Positions 1-11,215 of a stretch of 64,000 nt of DNA are shown here, in pieces; positions within the stretch are counted from its first letter, which is position 1; each line of letters opens with the position of its first letter. The position numbers were made by a program, and so were the translations under genes. The DNA is from Mytilus galloprovincialis (Eukaryota; Mollusca; Bivalvia; Mytilida; Mytilidae), in the NCBI RefSeq assembly GCF_965363235.1, contig NC_134844.1, positions 74,145,497 through 74,209,496 of the forward strand, given 5' to 3'. The notes beneath the pieces were generated by a model. It was not told the origin of the DNA, searched no databases, and was given only the letters and a program-made list of their open reading frames with translations.

Positions 1-529
1 TGTTCTATTTAAGACTCGAACTTAGCATGCATGCGTGTTTTCATTACGACAATTCAGAGAATCTATTTCAATCGGCATGAATTCTGTCACTGGAAATATA
101 TTTCAAACGTCAAAAATTTCTGTCACTGTATAGAATCTATTTCAAATTGATATCATAAAATTGCTGACATATACATTAAAAAGTTTTATCTATCCCCATC
201 GATCTACTATTGTGTGAAATTTTAGCAGAGCTGAATACGTGTGACATTTAAAATTAATACTATGTCTATGAAACCCTCTAATTTATTAATATCCGCGGAA
301 TAATAGTTATTAGTTACGCAATTTCTCCTTTTGTTGTCATTGGTTCAAAGGTCATAATGTTCTCTTGTGAAAGTCTCTTTTGGGCAATTAGCTATACTGC
401 GTGATGATTTCTAACCCACTCACACAAATAACACTTGATTTCGAAACAGTTTCGAAATTTTTAGATAGCAAAATTATTTTTTGTTCGTTTTTGCTAATAA
501 CATTTACGAGAAATATAGAAAACTACATA
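1..529. other. Intergenic, no gene seen
   Basis: AT-rich sequence with no convincing exon, RNA gene or recognisable repeat on either strand. Confidence 0.5.
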
Positions 530-972
530 GAATGAAATTCAAAACAGTGTAGCTGTGGCCATTGATTGACACATTAAAATCATCCATTGACTGAGACAAT
601 TTACGTGAACGTTTGTCTGTAACGACCACTGTTCACGACGTACCTACGATAGACATTTAAACTGTGGGGTAACCAAAGGTTTCTTAACGCCTTTAATTAT
701 AAAGTAATTCGAAAAATTAATCAGGAATAACCTTTATGTTTTGATTTATATAATTGATATAAATCAAAATATCGTGTTATTTCTGATTAATTTTTCGAAT
801 TACTTTATTTAGGTGTTGAGAACCTTTGGTGACCCCATAGTTTAAGTGTCTTTAAAAAGTACATAGTGAGCATTGGTCGTTACATACAAACGTTCACCTA
901 AATTGTCCCAGTCAATTGATGATTTTAATGTGTCAATCAATGGCCACAGCTACACTGTTTTGAATTTCATTC
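530..972. mobile_element. Foldback (palindromic) MITE, copy 1
   Basis: The 443-bp segment is almost entirely one inverted repeat. The left arm begins GAATGAAATTCAAAACAGTG and the right arm ends with its reverse complement; the arms are about 200 bp each and meet in a short AT-rich centre near position 755. The element is flanked by TA on both sides (528-529 and 973-974), as expected for Tc1/mariner-type target duplications. It has no coding capacity. A second copy lies at 29545-29984 in the opposite orientation. The superfamily assignment rests only on the TA flanks. Confidence 0.85.
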
Positions 973-1079
973 TATATAGAATCAAGAAAGGACTACCCCT
1001 GAATTAAAGGCTCCTGACATAGGACAAGCACATAAACATATAGACGACAATGTTAAACATGTTTGTGAACGTAAGTCAT

Positions 1080-1691
1080 GGCCGTAACTAGCCTCTTTTA
1101 ATAGTGAGCAAAATATATTCGCCGAGCGGAGCGAGGCGAAAAATTTTGGGTGAGGGGTCTGGGGGCCGCTTAATTATTTGATACAGGGATATATGTGACC
1201 TTACTTTAATTCAAATCATGTCAGCTATCTAGTTTTATTTACAAGAAAACAAACTGTTTTGTATTCTTTGATATCAACTTCAATTATCCATGCAGAAAGG
1301 ACATTTTTTTGGTGTCCACTGAGTAGCATCGCATGTTCTTAAAATATATTTCTCGCACAATTCTGGACATCGGTGGACATGCAACATTGCAAAACCACGT
1401 TTACAAATGAAAATCAACACTCAGACTATAGTCATAAAGTAGGACAATAAATGAACAAAAGACAAACCCGGAACACAGAAGTACAAATAATAGACCATCA
1501 ACTCTGAAAACTAAAAGGAAACTAAAAACATGGACAACGAAAAACATCCAGGGGATACACCAGAGAGTGAAGAGAACTTGCTTCTTGCGAGACACTTACC
1601 GTGAAAACAACCTTTTGTTTCATTTTTTTTTTTTTTGAATTTTTTTACATGAGGCATTTGCCTCATTTGCCTCAATGTAGTTACGGCCCTG
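1080..1691. mobile_element. Non-autonomous TIR element related to 40778-41849
   Basis: The element starts at GGCCGTAACTA and ends at TAGTTACGGCCCTG, an inverted pair. Its right end, reverse-complemented, matches the left end of the longer element at 40778-41849, including the nearby 'gaggca' motifs. It has no transposase-like ORF. The left terminus lacks the CAG present in the other copy, so that end is slightly eroded or the boundary is approximate. Confidence 0.6.
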
Positions 1692-2012
1692 TAAAGTTAT
1701 GTGTAACATAACAACATAAGAATAAGCTACTTAATAAAGTTGAAACTGCACCACACACACACACAAAACCGAAAGACAATGCACACAAGGGACCGTTCTT
1801 ATACTTGTTCCTATAGTCTATAGTGCAAAGTTCAATTGCATTAAAAAATAAACAATATTTTCCTTGCAGACTGAAAATGCTTTTTAGATTGATAAATAGA
1901 TTGTATAAGAAGGTTTGCTGCAACTATAAACTTAACCAAACTTTCGTTTCAAGTCTTGATATAAATTCTGAAATGGCAGTGAATAGCTAGTTTTTAATTT
2001 TTTCTATTTCAG
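1692..2012. other. Presumed intron with CA repeat
   Basis: This lies upstream of the 2013 acceptor and holds a short (CA)n tract near 1751-1766. I see no exon in it. Confidence 0.4.
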
Positions 2013-3296
2013 AAAGAACAAAGGAATGGTGGTCACCATAACGGAAGTATACCTGTCATGGTAGACGCCAGCAATACATATAGGTCAAATGGTATCTATG
2101 ACGAAATTGGAAAAGAGGCTAACGGAACATGCAGCAGTGAAAAACTTGATGCAATAATACCACACGCAGTGGACAATGTGTACGCTATACCAGACAAGAG
2201 AAGGAAACAAGTCCAGCAAGAAGGTATGGCGGTGTTTTAGCGTAGTCTCACTGGGGAATGGACAATAGAAAAAAGGGGCATCATAATTAACTAGTGTTTT
2301 CGATATAAAATATGGAACAAAGTGAGCAAGAACACATTAAAAAAGCAAATAGGTTAAAATATTTTTAAAAAAATAACAAGAATAGAATTTTCAAAAATGG
2401 CAACGTTCGCCAAGCGACTGTGGTTTTTTGAAGAAAAAACAACGGTCATTGAAGGGGTCAACATGGTAATCTCGAAATGTATAATACATTTTAAATTCTA
2501 GTGTGAAAATTTTCTCATAATATATCAAATGTCCAATACATGTTCATGTGAGGTTATTGGACAATGAAACAAAGTAATTAATAGTAAAAATAGACAAATT
2601 GCGTGGTGTTTTAAATTTTAGTGCCTTGAGCCGTATCCCCTACGAAGCTATTTAATGTACTTTTACATATAATTCCCCTCAGTTCGATATTTGTTACAAT
2701 AAAACTTATGTATACTACTTAATTATTTTTTAGATAAGTTGAGTATTAAGTCCATCATGAATATTCATGCATTGTCAATAGCTTATTTAAAAAAAAAAGA
2801 TCGATGTTACTTCATATGAGGCTCAAAACTTCAAAAGGCTCTGTGATAAAAATGTGAAACAATTCTAGAGCCTTAGAAAATAAACGGATGATTTTAGTTA
2901 GAGACAATTAACATAAAATGTCACTAAAGTTTTCTTTCACACTAAACTGACGGGTTGCCCGATCTGCTACAACCAACGAAAGAAAGATCACTAAAGTTGC
3001 AACCACTTTTTATGCAATGATCGGTTATATTAAATGTATATTTTTTTTCAGACATTAAATATATTGATGAAACAACGGATGACGAAAGCAAAGAAGGTGA
3101 TAAGTTGTTAGGAGGCAATGAAACAGAAGATGACAATGAGGACGTCAAGACACCAAATCAAAATGGCGACATTTCCGTTTCCGGAACACCAGCCGTGACA
3201 ACCAATGAAACTAGTCCTATGTTGAGTGAAATACAATTGGAGATCGAAAATAATACAGAACCTCCAAAAGAAACAGATGCCCTTGTGGAATCTTGA
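2013..3296 (+). CDS. 3' exons of a gene encoding a tyrosine-motif-rich C-terminal region (partial)
   Basis: Two exons join cleanly. Exon 2013-2223 follows a pyrimidine-rich acceptor (ctatttcag) and ends in phase 1 before gtatgg. Exon 3052-3296 follows ttttttttcag, restores the frame and ends at TGA. Together they give about 151 residues of hydrophilic, acidic sequence with no membrane segment, no cysteine pattern and no recognisable domain. Several tyrosines sit in signalling-like contexts: TYRSN, IYDEIG (a YxxI motif), VYAIP and IKYIDE. This looks like the cytoplasmic tail of a membrane receptor or an adaptor C-terminus. The receptor reading is inference, because the upstream exons carrying ectodomain or membrane segment were not found in the window. 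An internal ATG at 2058 is probably not the start, since the frame is open to the acceptor. Confidence 0.6.
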
Positions 3297-3880
3297 AAAT
3301 TGGACCGTAGACTTTTTTGTTTTTTTTATTTCACGCAACGGACACTAAACAACTGTACATTGCTTTAGTTCAAAAATCAAAACAAGCTAGATGACAATTT
3401 AACAATAAGTGCTTTATAGCCTCAAAGGCATTTTCACATAATGTGCAATATTTATTCTTTCCTATGACAAAAGCGAATCAAATGTGTGATAGATCCTATA
3501 TATATAATTTCATGACAAAAACTTGTGTATATATAGTATTGTATTGACTGTTTCATCAGAGAGAGAGAAAATCTAGAAAAAGACTGACGTTTTAATATAT
3601 TTCAATCAGTATTTTTGCTTTTATTTCGATATAGGCGTTTTCGTAATATGAACTACTTTTTTGCGGTGTGTTATACTTGTTTGAATGTAAATTTATAATA
3701 CATGACTTGTGTAAGAGTAATCCTGTTCCTTTGATGTCAAATTAGATTTATTTAATGTTTTTTTATTTATTCAAGTGCTTTTAATGAAATAATGTTTCTG
3801 TTCATAATGATAGATGATATAATTAGAGAATTTTTTTCTACAGGAAATTTAGATAAAACAGAATTGTATATTTAGATAAT
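3297..3880 (+). other. Presumed 3' UTR of the preceding gene
   Basis: AT-rich sequence directly after the TGA stop. No coding potential and no single convincing poly(A) signal was identified. Confidence 0.35.
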
Positions 3881-4010
3881 ACATAATAAAAATTGGGTGT
3901 TGGATGTACTAAAACCGGATATTTGCATGAAATATTCATCACTATTATGTAAAGATAATATAAATCGCCAATCTAGAGTAAATAACAAGAAATTATTAAG
4001 AAGCCTGCAT

Positions 4011-4165
4011 GAAAATCGAAGACAAAGAGATTTGTCGGGGAAAGAGAGAGCGTGTATGAAAACCGAAGACAAAGAGATTTGTCGCGGAAAGAGAAAGCGT
4101 GAAAGAGAATCGATGACAGAGATTTGTCGGAGAGAGCGAGCGAGAGATAGAGTGAGAGATAGATG
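4011..4165. repeat. Purine-rich degenerate tandem repeat (~47 bp, 3 units)
   Basis: Three imperfect units each carry 'gacaaagagatttgtcg' or a close variant followed by a GA-rich stretch (gagagagcg). ORFs on both strands here are by-products of the repeat. Confidence 0.7.
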
Positions 4166-4676
4166 GAAAATGAAAGTATGGGCGTAATCGAGTAGGAATG
4201 CACAATTTTTGATTGATAATTTTTTTGTGCTTAACGCCACTTTCAGCACTATAATAATTGTCTATAGCATGTCGTTCAGTTTTATAGGTTGAAAAAGTCG
4301 AGTACCGCCGACTTTTGTCAGTTAAATTGTCAATCTTAGTTAATTAAGATTGGAGTCGAACGCACCTGATACGTACGGGTTCGAACTGACAGACTAAAGC
4401 GAAATTTCAAAATGAACACTACAAGCAATCTATAAGATTGAAAGGGTTAAGTTTAATAGTTACTAGTTTATATTTCGTTTATGAATGTTTTCTCCTTTTT
4501 AATCATTTATATACATGAATCGTTGAAGTAAGATATTTAGCGTTTCTTCGTAAATGTTTGCATTGAATGTAGAATTGTTTTTCATTGTTTCAGTCTCATG
4601 TTGAAGATAGTGTTACGTTTAAGAAGTTGAATTATGAACTTATCATTTCAAATGTGTTTGCATTTTGCTTTGTATT

Positions 4677-4876
4677 AATAAGCTGCAATCGTCACAACTC
4701 GGCCGATTCCGTACCTAATAAGCTGCAATCGTCACAACTCGGCTGATTCCGTACCTAATAAGCTGCAATCGTCACAACTCGGCCGATTCCGTACCTAATA
4801 AGCTGCAATCGTCACAACTCGGCTGATTCCGTACCTAATAAGCTGCAATCGTCACAACTCGGCCGATTCCGTACCT
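4677..4876. repeat. 40-bp minisatellite, five units, alternating variants
   Basis: Five head-to-tail 40-bp units begin AATAAGCTGC and end CCGTACCT. They are identical except one site: units 1, 3 and 5 read GGCCG and units 2 and 4 read GGCTG, so the array is really built from an 80-bp dimer. Related sequence occurs in reverse complement at 19588-19710. Confidence 0.95.
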
Positions 4877-6230
4877 CATCTAACAAGGAGAGAAGCGGAA
4901 TCACCCGAGAATTGCCGATTGAATAAGCTGCTGTCATTTTTATTTTAAAATATAAAATATTCAAATGTTCATGTGAAAAAATGTCTGCGTGTAATAAAGA
5001 GGACACTTAAAGTTTTTGACGACTAACAAGCCTAATAAAAGTCCAAAACTTGTAAGTGGACAACCCATTTTTTTTTAATTCATAAAATATTTTAAAAGAT
5101 AATTGTGTTGTTCTCATTAAACTCCATGCTCAACAATTTTTATCAAACGTTCTTCATAAAAAGTATATTCACAGAATATTTTTAGTCTTTAAGAATGCAT
5201 TGTCGGTTTCCGTCCAAAAAGTCATTAAGGGATGAAAACTGTGTGTGTTGTTTGAATTAATGTTAGAAAAAAATGAAACATACGTGTATATACGCATCTG
5301 TATATATTTCATGTATATCGTTGTTTTTTGTAAGTACATGTACACTGTACGGAGGGTCTAGAGGGAGTTACATCATGATTTTAATACATGAACTAAAAAT
5401 AGGTGAAACAAGTATATTTTTCACGAAAAAAAACTCAGACTCATTACATGAAACCCTCTATTCAGTATACACGAATCATCCAATGTCTCGACCGGAATTG
5501 TTTTATTTTTATTTGTTCATGTACATGTAATAGTATTTGCTTATTTTTTTGACTTAATTATGTTTGAATGATATGAATGTTTCAACAGTATTTTTATGTG
5601 TTCTTTTTATTTTTAAGGTGCAAAAGATGTATGTAAATAAAATGTAAATAAAAATGCTAATTATTTATTCAGAAGATTGACTATTGATTGCATCTGGTTC
5701 GGCAGTATCCCATGCAGAGTTATCGGTTTTTGCTCTCTCTCTCTCAATTGAGATTGCTGGTTCGGAGCATGTTTCACCAACAATGTAGGTAGTCTTGAAA
5801 TTAAAAGGAACAAAACTGTGTTCTTGAATGCAACATTGTTTTTTGTTGTATTTTGAGAGAGGATAGTTTTATGTTTTATGGGGGGAGGGTTAACTTGTTT
5901 TAACTTTTGAATATTTAATGCATAAACTTTTCAAATGAGGAATATTTCATTGTATTGCTCAAGATTTTTCTTTAACAGTCGGATAATGTCGAGTGCATAT
6001 CCCATTTTATTTCGAACAATATAGTTGTCCTAAAATTAATGCGCGAATTTGAATAATAAGGAATCTTCAGGTGTCTGGTCAGAGAGAAGAGAGAAACAGT
6101 AGTAAAGAAGAAAGAAAATGGAATATGTTATGTCTAAATTTTCATCGGAGTGCTCTCCCTTGAATAGTGGACTGATAATTTATACAGATAAGCCAAACAC
6201 CCAAGAACATTGCGTCATTTTCAATCGATA
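4877..6230. other. Intergenic, no gene seen
   Basis: The first ~45 bp continue the unit related to 19588-19710. The remainder is AT-rich without a supported exon. The 85-codon plus-strand ORF at 5273-5530 has low-complexity, non-coding-like composition. Confidence 0.4.
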
Positions 6231-6234
6231 TGTA

Positions 6235-6345
6235 GAGCAGGATCTGCTTACCCTTCCGGAGCACCTGAGATCACCCCCAGTGTTTGGTGGGGCTCGTGTT
6301 GCTTAGTCTTTAGTTTTCAATATTGTGTCTTGCGTGTGTGATTAT
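6235..6345 (+). repeat. Dispersed mussel-type repeat, family C (partial)
   Basis: Carries the motif chain 'cttacccttccggagcacctgagatcac', 'gttgcttagtctttagtttt' and 'gtgtcttgcgtgtg', shared with 12655-12905 and 30490-30740 (both antisense), 39355-39545 and 45255-45435. It is non-coding and probably a short interspersed element or LINE-derived tail. Confidence 0.7.
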
Positions 6346-6895
6346 CAGGACTACATGTACATGCAAAATAGTCGCATCACGTTCCAAGTTTATTTGGCGA
6401 TACTTTGAGTTTTAATCAAGTTTATTCGCTGGGCAGAGATATAACTTTTTCGTTATACGTTACTCAGTTTCTGTATAGATATTTTATATACAAATCTGTT
6501 AAGATGCATTGTAACACGTACGAGATATTCAGAGCAGCTGTAATTTCCTCAGTGTAACAAGTCTGAATTTCATATTACCAACTGAGCATTGCATGTTGGA
6601 TAGGTACACGGATTTTTAAAACGTATTCGTTCGTATCAGGTGGATTACTGTTTGTGGCTAGGTTTTTAGAAAACACATTTTGCATTCGTCTACTATTGAA
6701 CGGTGTAATTAAATTAAAATCTTGGTTTTGTTTGTAAACAAAACGGTTAAGTTTGTTTCCTGTTCGTAATTCAATATTATTTGTATCAAGTTATTATTAA
6801 ATTATAAAAGCATTCTATATCAGATTAACATAATTATTTACACTTTTTACCTATACAAATTTGAATATCAGAATTTACCAGTTCTTAAGTCATTC

Positions 6896-6976
6896 AAGAT
6901 TTTAATTCAAGTTGGATCCGACCTGGATCGAAACCAACAACCTCCTGCACAAGAGACACGCACACTATTAAAATTT
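6896..6976 (-). repeat. tRNA-like (SINE-like) fragment
   Basis: Read on the minus strand, it contains GTTGGTTTCGATCC, close to a pol III B box, preceded by GTGTGCGTGTCTCTTGTGC. I could not make a full cloverleaf or a good A box, so this is a possible tRNA-derived SINE remnant, not a tRNA gene. Confidence 0.3.
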
Positions 6977-6977
6977 C

Positions 6978-7140
6978 ATGATTTTTTTAAAGATTTTATT
7001 CATAACCTCAGACACATACAGGTGTGTAAGAGGACAATATAATTACAAACATAAGATAATACAAAGTGAGGCAGGACAGACAAACACAAATGCATAGTAC
7101 ATGTATGTTATAAAAGACAATTTTGTTTGAGTATTTCATA
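6978..7140 (-). mobile_element. Non-LTR retrotransposon 3' fragment
   Basis: On the minus strand it reads 'tgtgtctgaggttatgaataaaatctt', matching the 3' tail style of the retrotransposon ending at 55276 ('tgtgtctgagcg...aataaaatctt'). It is a 5'-truncated, non-coding insertion. Confidence 0.5.
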
Positions 7141-7474
7141 ATCATACTAGTTTCTTTACGAAAATTGATAAATTCTTTTGAACTTGTACGTTACATACGT
7201 ATAGACAGTAGAGCAGTAAAATTGTTCTTGCTTCGATTTATTGCATAATAAGTTGGTACGAGACCAGCCCGTCCAATGACATATGTTGAAACCAGTCCAT
7301 GAATTCGAAGGTTTGACCATAAATTGTTTATCTGATAATGAACTTTTAACAAAAACATTTTTTTAAACATGATTCTATTTTGGTCAAGTGCTGTCGTTAA
7401 GCTTTGAACAGATTATCTTTACAAGTAATGAATTTACCCGGTTGATTAACTTTTGGTGTAAATATGTAATTCTT

Positions 7475-7619
7475 TTGTTTAGGGGCCAGCTAAAGCCGCC
7501 TCCGGTTGCGGGATTTTCTCGCTGTGTTGAAGGCCCTTTGGTGGACTTCGGCTGTTTTCTGCTATGGTCGGGTTATTGTGTCTTTGACGCATTCACGATT
7601 TCCATTCTCATTTTTTTTT
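7475..7619 (+). repeat. Dispersed mussel-type repeat, family A
   Basis: Contains the characteristic series 'aggggccagctaaag', 'cgggattttctcgctg', 'gtgttgaaggcc', 'ggtcgggtt' and 'tttccattctca'. Other copies in the window lie at 12225, 18130 (minus), 39922, 42472, 49220, 50785 and 59086 (minus). Non-coding. Confidence 0.8.
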
Positions 7620-7773
7620 AACTAAGGGAAAAAATGCCCACAAAATCCTTCTTCGTGAAAACTCAACATAACCGGTGGATGATCCGATGGGGAGAGGGGT
7701 CCAGATTGGCACCCCCTTATTTACGATCAGTGCTATTGAATGGGGACATATGGGTGGATCCCCCCTTATTATA

Positions 7774-7930
7774 AGATAAAGATATTTTATTTCCTAATCA
7801 TAGGGCTCATAACAAGCATGTAATCACATAAAGTAAAAAGAAAAAGCCTTTCTCTCCCACTCGAATACACTCACACATACAACTATTGTTCTGATTAAGG
7901 ATGATTGATTTAACAGTACAACAACTTATT
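7774..7930 (-). mobile_element. LINE 3' tail with TTTATC-type terminal repeat
   Basis: Starts agataaagatattttatttcc and continues through 'atagggctcat' and 'cacataaagtaaaaa'. It is nearly identical to 10249-10440. On the minus strand this is a retrotransposon 3' end with a simple-repeat tail. Confidence 0.6.
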
Positions 7931-8104
7931 ATCCTGGGTTGGAACCCCCTTTTAAAAATGGCTGAATCCGCCCATGTAAAACACAATTTTTAATTTCAGG
8001 ACATATTTAGCAAGTCAATATACATTACTGTATTAAAATTGATGTTTGTATTTGGCAATGTGTTTGTTTGTATGCAACTTTTTGGTTATTAGACATATTC
8101 GAAA

Positions 8105-8270
8105 ACTGGCTGCTAGCGTAGTGGCTGCTAGCGAGTGGCTGTAGCTTGAGCCTGGTTTCGATAATATATATACCAAAGGTTGTCACTGATAAGTCTTTTG
8201 TAGACGAAACACGCGTCTGGCGTATTTGCAAAATTTAGTCCTGGTATCTATGATGAGTTTATTTACTTGC
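8105..8270. repeat. Dispersed repeat with short internal tandem
   Basis: 'gtggctgctagcg' is repeated about three times near 8108-8145. It is followed by 'aagtcttttgtagacgaaac', 'gcgtctggcgta' and 'ggtatctatgatgagtttat', a motif chain I recognise as common in mussel non-coding DNA. Confidence 0.5.
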
Positions 8271-8439
8271 AAACGTCAATTTGGAAAGAATCCATGCTAA
8301 ACCACGAATATATCATTTTATTATTAAATTGATAGGTACCGGATTGTTTGTTATCCAAAAGTTTGTGGGTTTTTTTTCTATCACTGGAAAAGCAGAAAAT
8401 GTTGGTTAGGGGCAGATTTTCTCTAAGCAGTGTGGGATA

Positions 8440-9490
8440 ATAATTATGACCTGGTTTTTAGGTACAAAGTAAAGTAAATCTATTTTAAACTCTGCATTGA
8501 TCTACGATTGAGAGGTTTAAAGCTTGGTTTTGTTTATTTATCAAACAATAAGGATTGTTTCCTGTTCTTAATACAATATTATGTGTATCAAGAACCAGAT
8601 TAAGGCAGACTAGCATTCTATTCCAGATTAACATAATTACTTACAATGTTTACCTCTGAAAGAATACACTACGTTTAAAAACTCCATTGATAATTCTTTG
8701 TCGTTTGCTTACATCATGTACGGTTGTACCGATATTTATTTCAAGAGGTTGTACTGATTAACCGTCCAGACTTTGCAGTCATGCTTTTGTGATTCCCTAT
8801 ATAATCACCCAAATTTTTTTGGACGAAAGGGATCCCCCTCTGGATCCGCTATGCGGTCTAAATTTTATCGATTTGTTAAGGCTTATTGGTCTTTTCCTAA
8901 TAGTCCAATGAGAAGCAGCAAATTTTAAAATTAGACGATATGGTATGCCGGATTGCAATAGACGTAAACAACTATAGCGGTCACCGTACAGCCTTCAACA
9001 ATAAGCAAATCCAGACATAGTTACCATTAAAAGACCACGAAAAGACAAATGTAAAACAATTCAAACGAAAAAACTAACGGCCTAATTCATGTATAGAAAC
9101 AATAAATGAATTACAATTCAAATATAAAACACATACAGCAACAAACAACACGCAATAAATTATAGGCACCTACAGAATGTGGTGGGGTTAACTATGTTTG
9201 CTGGCGCAAAACGTTTTCCCTAACCTCGGACAGTGGTGTAACAGAGCATCAACGTTCATGTCTTTGCTTTGAACGCGATGGATCTCATGACAACCCGTAC
9301 TTCAGACACGCACGATATCACGAGACCAAATTTAAATCTTTAATCTGATAATGAAATTTCAAAAACGGTACTTTTAAACGCAATGTATTAAGATTATTTC
9401 AGACGGGTTTTGTGGTTAAAATTTTGAACGGATTATCGTGCAAAGATTTTATACAATTTAGTAATTATTAATTGGCGTAAATAAGTTATT
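8440..9490. repeat. Old duplicated segment, copy 2
   Basis: Collinear with 6650-7475 through several short blocks. It also contains a truncated GGATCC-type element (8778-8856) and a dispersed repeat fragment (about 8935-9260) with 'gtcaccgtacagccttcaacaat'. Confidence 0.5.
8778..8856. mobile_element. Half copy of CAGTGGCGGATCC-type MITE
   Basis: 'cagtcatgcttttgtgattccctatata' runs into 'cccctctggatccgctatgc', the right half of the element seen complete at 12080-12212. Confidence 0.6.
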
Positions 9491-10248
9491 TCTATAGTTC
9501 CAAATGAAATAATAATTGCAACCCAATCCTTGTTCGGGTAAATTTTTTAATTTATGTATTTGAAGACATAGCACGTTATGCAAATCCATGAACAGTACTT
9601 TATACAATTAATACAATTTATGTGCTATATATTTTGTTTGTTTGTGTAGTGAATGTCCGACTGAGCGAGACGTTCGTGGGCTTTCAAGGTCGTAAAGCAC
9701 CCGCCCCCGTTGTTGATAAGTTGCGAACTTATGTCCCATATCAGATGAAACTCATATCCAACACAACAAAAGAAAGATAACTCCAGGATTTTTACAGTTT
9801 TTTCGACTTTATATCTTTATATTACTGGCAAGTTATACCGGTAGTAGATTAATGCTAAACTTGTATTGCGACAATATTTTAAACACTAAAATGGTAAAAA
9901 ATCAAATTAACTTGAGCTTATATCGTTCGCATTAAATACAGTGAGCAATTTTCGTCTATATACACAAACAGATAACTTAGCATGATGATTAGAAAGCTTG
10001 TAAAATGCATAGCATCATGTAAAATAATAGAAATTGTATATGATCTGAATGGTAAAATTTTATTATAAAACATTAATTAATAATCTGTTGCAGTTAATTC
10101 AATTCCATAATTTTAAAATACTTTTAAGCTGAATGAAATTGGCATTTTTTTTTCTAAAATCATCAGGGATCATCAGGTATATAGGGGATCATTCCATAAA
10201 ACAGCACTGTATGTATATTTAAGAACATATAAATTTGATGATGTATGA
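9491..10248. other. Intergenic, no gene seen
   Basis: AT-rich; no supported exon, RNA gene or recognised repeat. Confidence 0.4.
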
Positions 10249-10460
10249 AGATAAAGATAAAGATAAAGATATTTTATTTCCTAATCATAGGGCTTACAAG
10301 CATGTAATCACATAAAGTAAAAATAAAAAGCTTTTCTCTCCCACTCGCATACACTCACACATACATCTATCGTTCTGATTAAGGATGATTGATTTAACAG
10401 TACAACATGTAAATGAAAAATAAAATACAGATAAAAATACAGACACAAATGTATTTTTTT
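10249..10460 (-). mobile_element. LINE 3' tail, second copy
   Basis: Begins with the simple repeat (agataa)n and shares the rest with 7774-7930. Read on the minus strand it is the 3' end of a truncated non-LTR element. Confidence 0.6.
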
Positions 10461-10774
10461 TTTTATTATGAGGAGAGTCAGTAGCCTACATTGTATATGT
10501 GGAACGAAGGATAACTCTTACTGCCCAGAAACAGATAAATATTAAAATTGGTGTCGACCTGAACAAGCATCATGCATAATTAACCACAATCCGTCCATAA
10601 ACTTGTGGCAGAGACATATATTGTATAATATTATACATTGTATGTCACTGCTTGTAGTAAGTAATCAAGTGTCTTATGCGGTTCTCCAATATTAATAGGA
10701 GAGAAGTACGTATGAACCGTAAAATTCAACCATGCGCTTTTCGTTTCTTTCCCTAGACCATAATAATCCCAGAA

Positions 10775-11215
10775 ATGGCAAGCAATCGACAGAAATTTCT
10801 GATTAAAAATTCACTTATTTCTTTGTTAAAAGCACTTGAAGGAAAAGTGACGACTGTTGAATTACGGAATGAACATACAGTCACAGGAACAATTGATTAT
10901 GTTGACGGATTTATGTGTGTTTCAATGTCAAATGTTTGCTTCAAAACATTGTCAGGAAAAATGACCAATTTTGAGCAATTTTACATACAAGGACCGAATA
11001 TAAGAATTGTACAGATACCAGACGAAATTGACATGAAAAAGGCGATTCATTGGGAGGTAAATAAAGAAAGGATAATGCGGCAACGGATGCAGAAAGCAAT
11101 AAGTGATGCTGTTATTAAAAAGAGACAGAAAAGAGAAAAAGAAATAACGAAAAAAGAAGAAAAAGAACAGAAATTGCTGAAAGAAGCAGTCGATAAAAAA
11201 GATGCACCTAACTGA
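10775..11215 (+). CDS. LSM10: U7 snRNP Sm-like protein LSM10
   Basis: This 146-residue Sm-fold protein replaces SmD1 in the U7 snRNP ring that directs histone pre-mRNA 3' end cleavage in the nucleus (known for LSM10). Residues about 13-53 form helix 1 and the Sm1 motif (NSLISLLKALEGKVTTVELR, then GTIDYVDGFM). Residues about 70-83 form Sm2 (YIQGPNIRIVQIPD). The VTTVELR and IDYVDGFM wording fits LSM10 better than SmD1, and there is no C-terminal GR repeat as SmD1 has. A lysine/glutamate-rich tail (about 95-146) makes it longer than the ~123-residue human protein. The CDS is one exon. A good acceptor (tttctttccctag) at 10756 lies 18 bp before the ATG, suggesting an intron in the 5' UTR. Confidence 0.9.
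   Translation: MASNRQKFLIKNSLISLLKALEGKVTTVELRNEHTVTGTIDYVDGFMCVSMSNVCFKTLSGKMTNFEQFYIQGPNIRIVQIPDEIDMKKAIHWEVNKERIMRQRMQKAISDAVIKKRQKREKEITKKEEKEQKLLKEAVDKKDAPN

Larger units (their letters stand above)
6650..7475. repeat. Old duplicated segment, copy 1
   Basis: Blocks here recur in the same order at 8440-9490. Examples are 'cttggttttgttt...tttcctgttc' with 'cagattaacataatta', and further on 'tatctgataatgaa' with 'gaacagattatc'. Different repeats have since inserted in each copy, so similarity is patchy. Confidence 0.5.

Noticed and set aside
3872..4249. Four long overlapping ORFs on both strands
   Set aside because: Produced by the purine-rich tandem repeat; biased composition, no independent coding signal.
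4677..4876. CRISPR array
   Set aside because: The 40-bp units are contiguous with no spacers, and the sequence is animal nuclear DNA.
4812..5006. 64-codon minus-strand ORF sharing GTESAE with the ORF at 19522-19782
   Set aside because: The shared peptide comes from the related repeat DNA in the two places, not from homologous genes.
6896..6976. A tRNA gene on the minus strand
   Set aside because: Only a B-box-like stretch is visible; no A box and no cloverleaf could be drawn.
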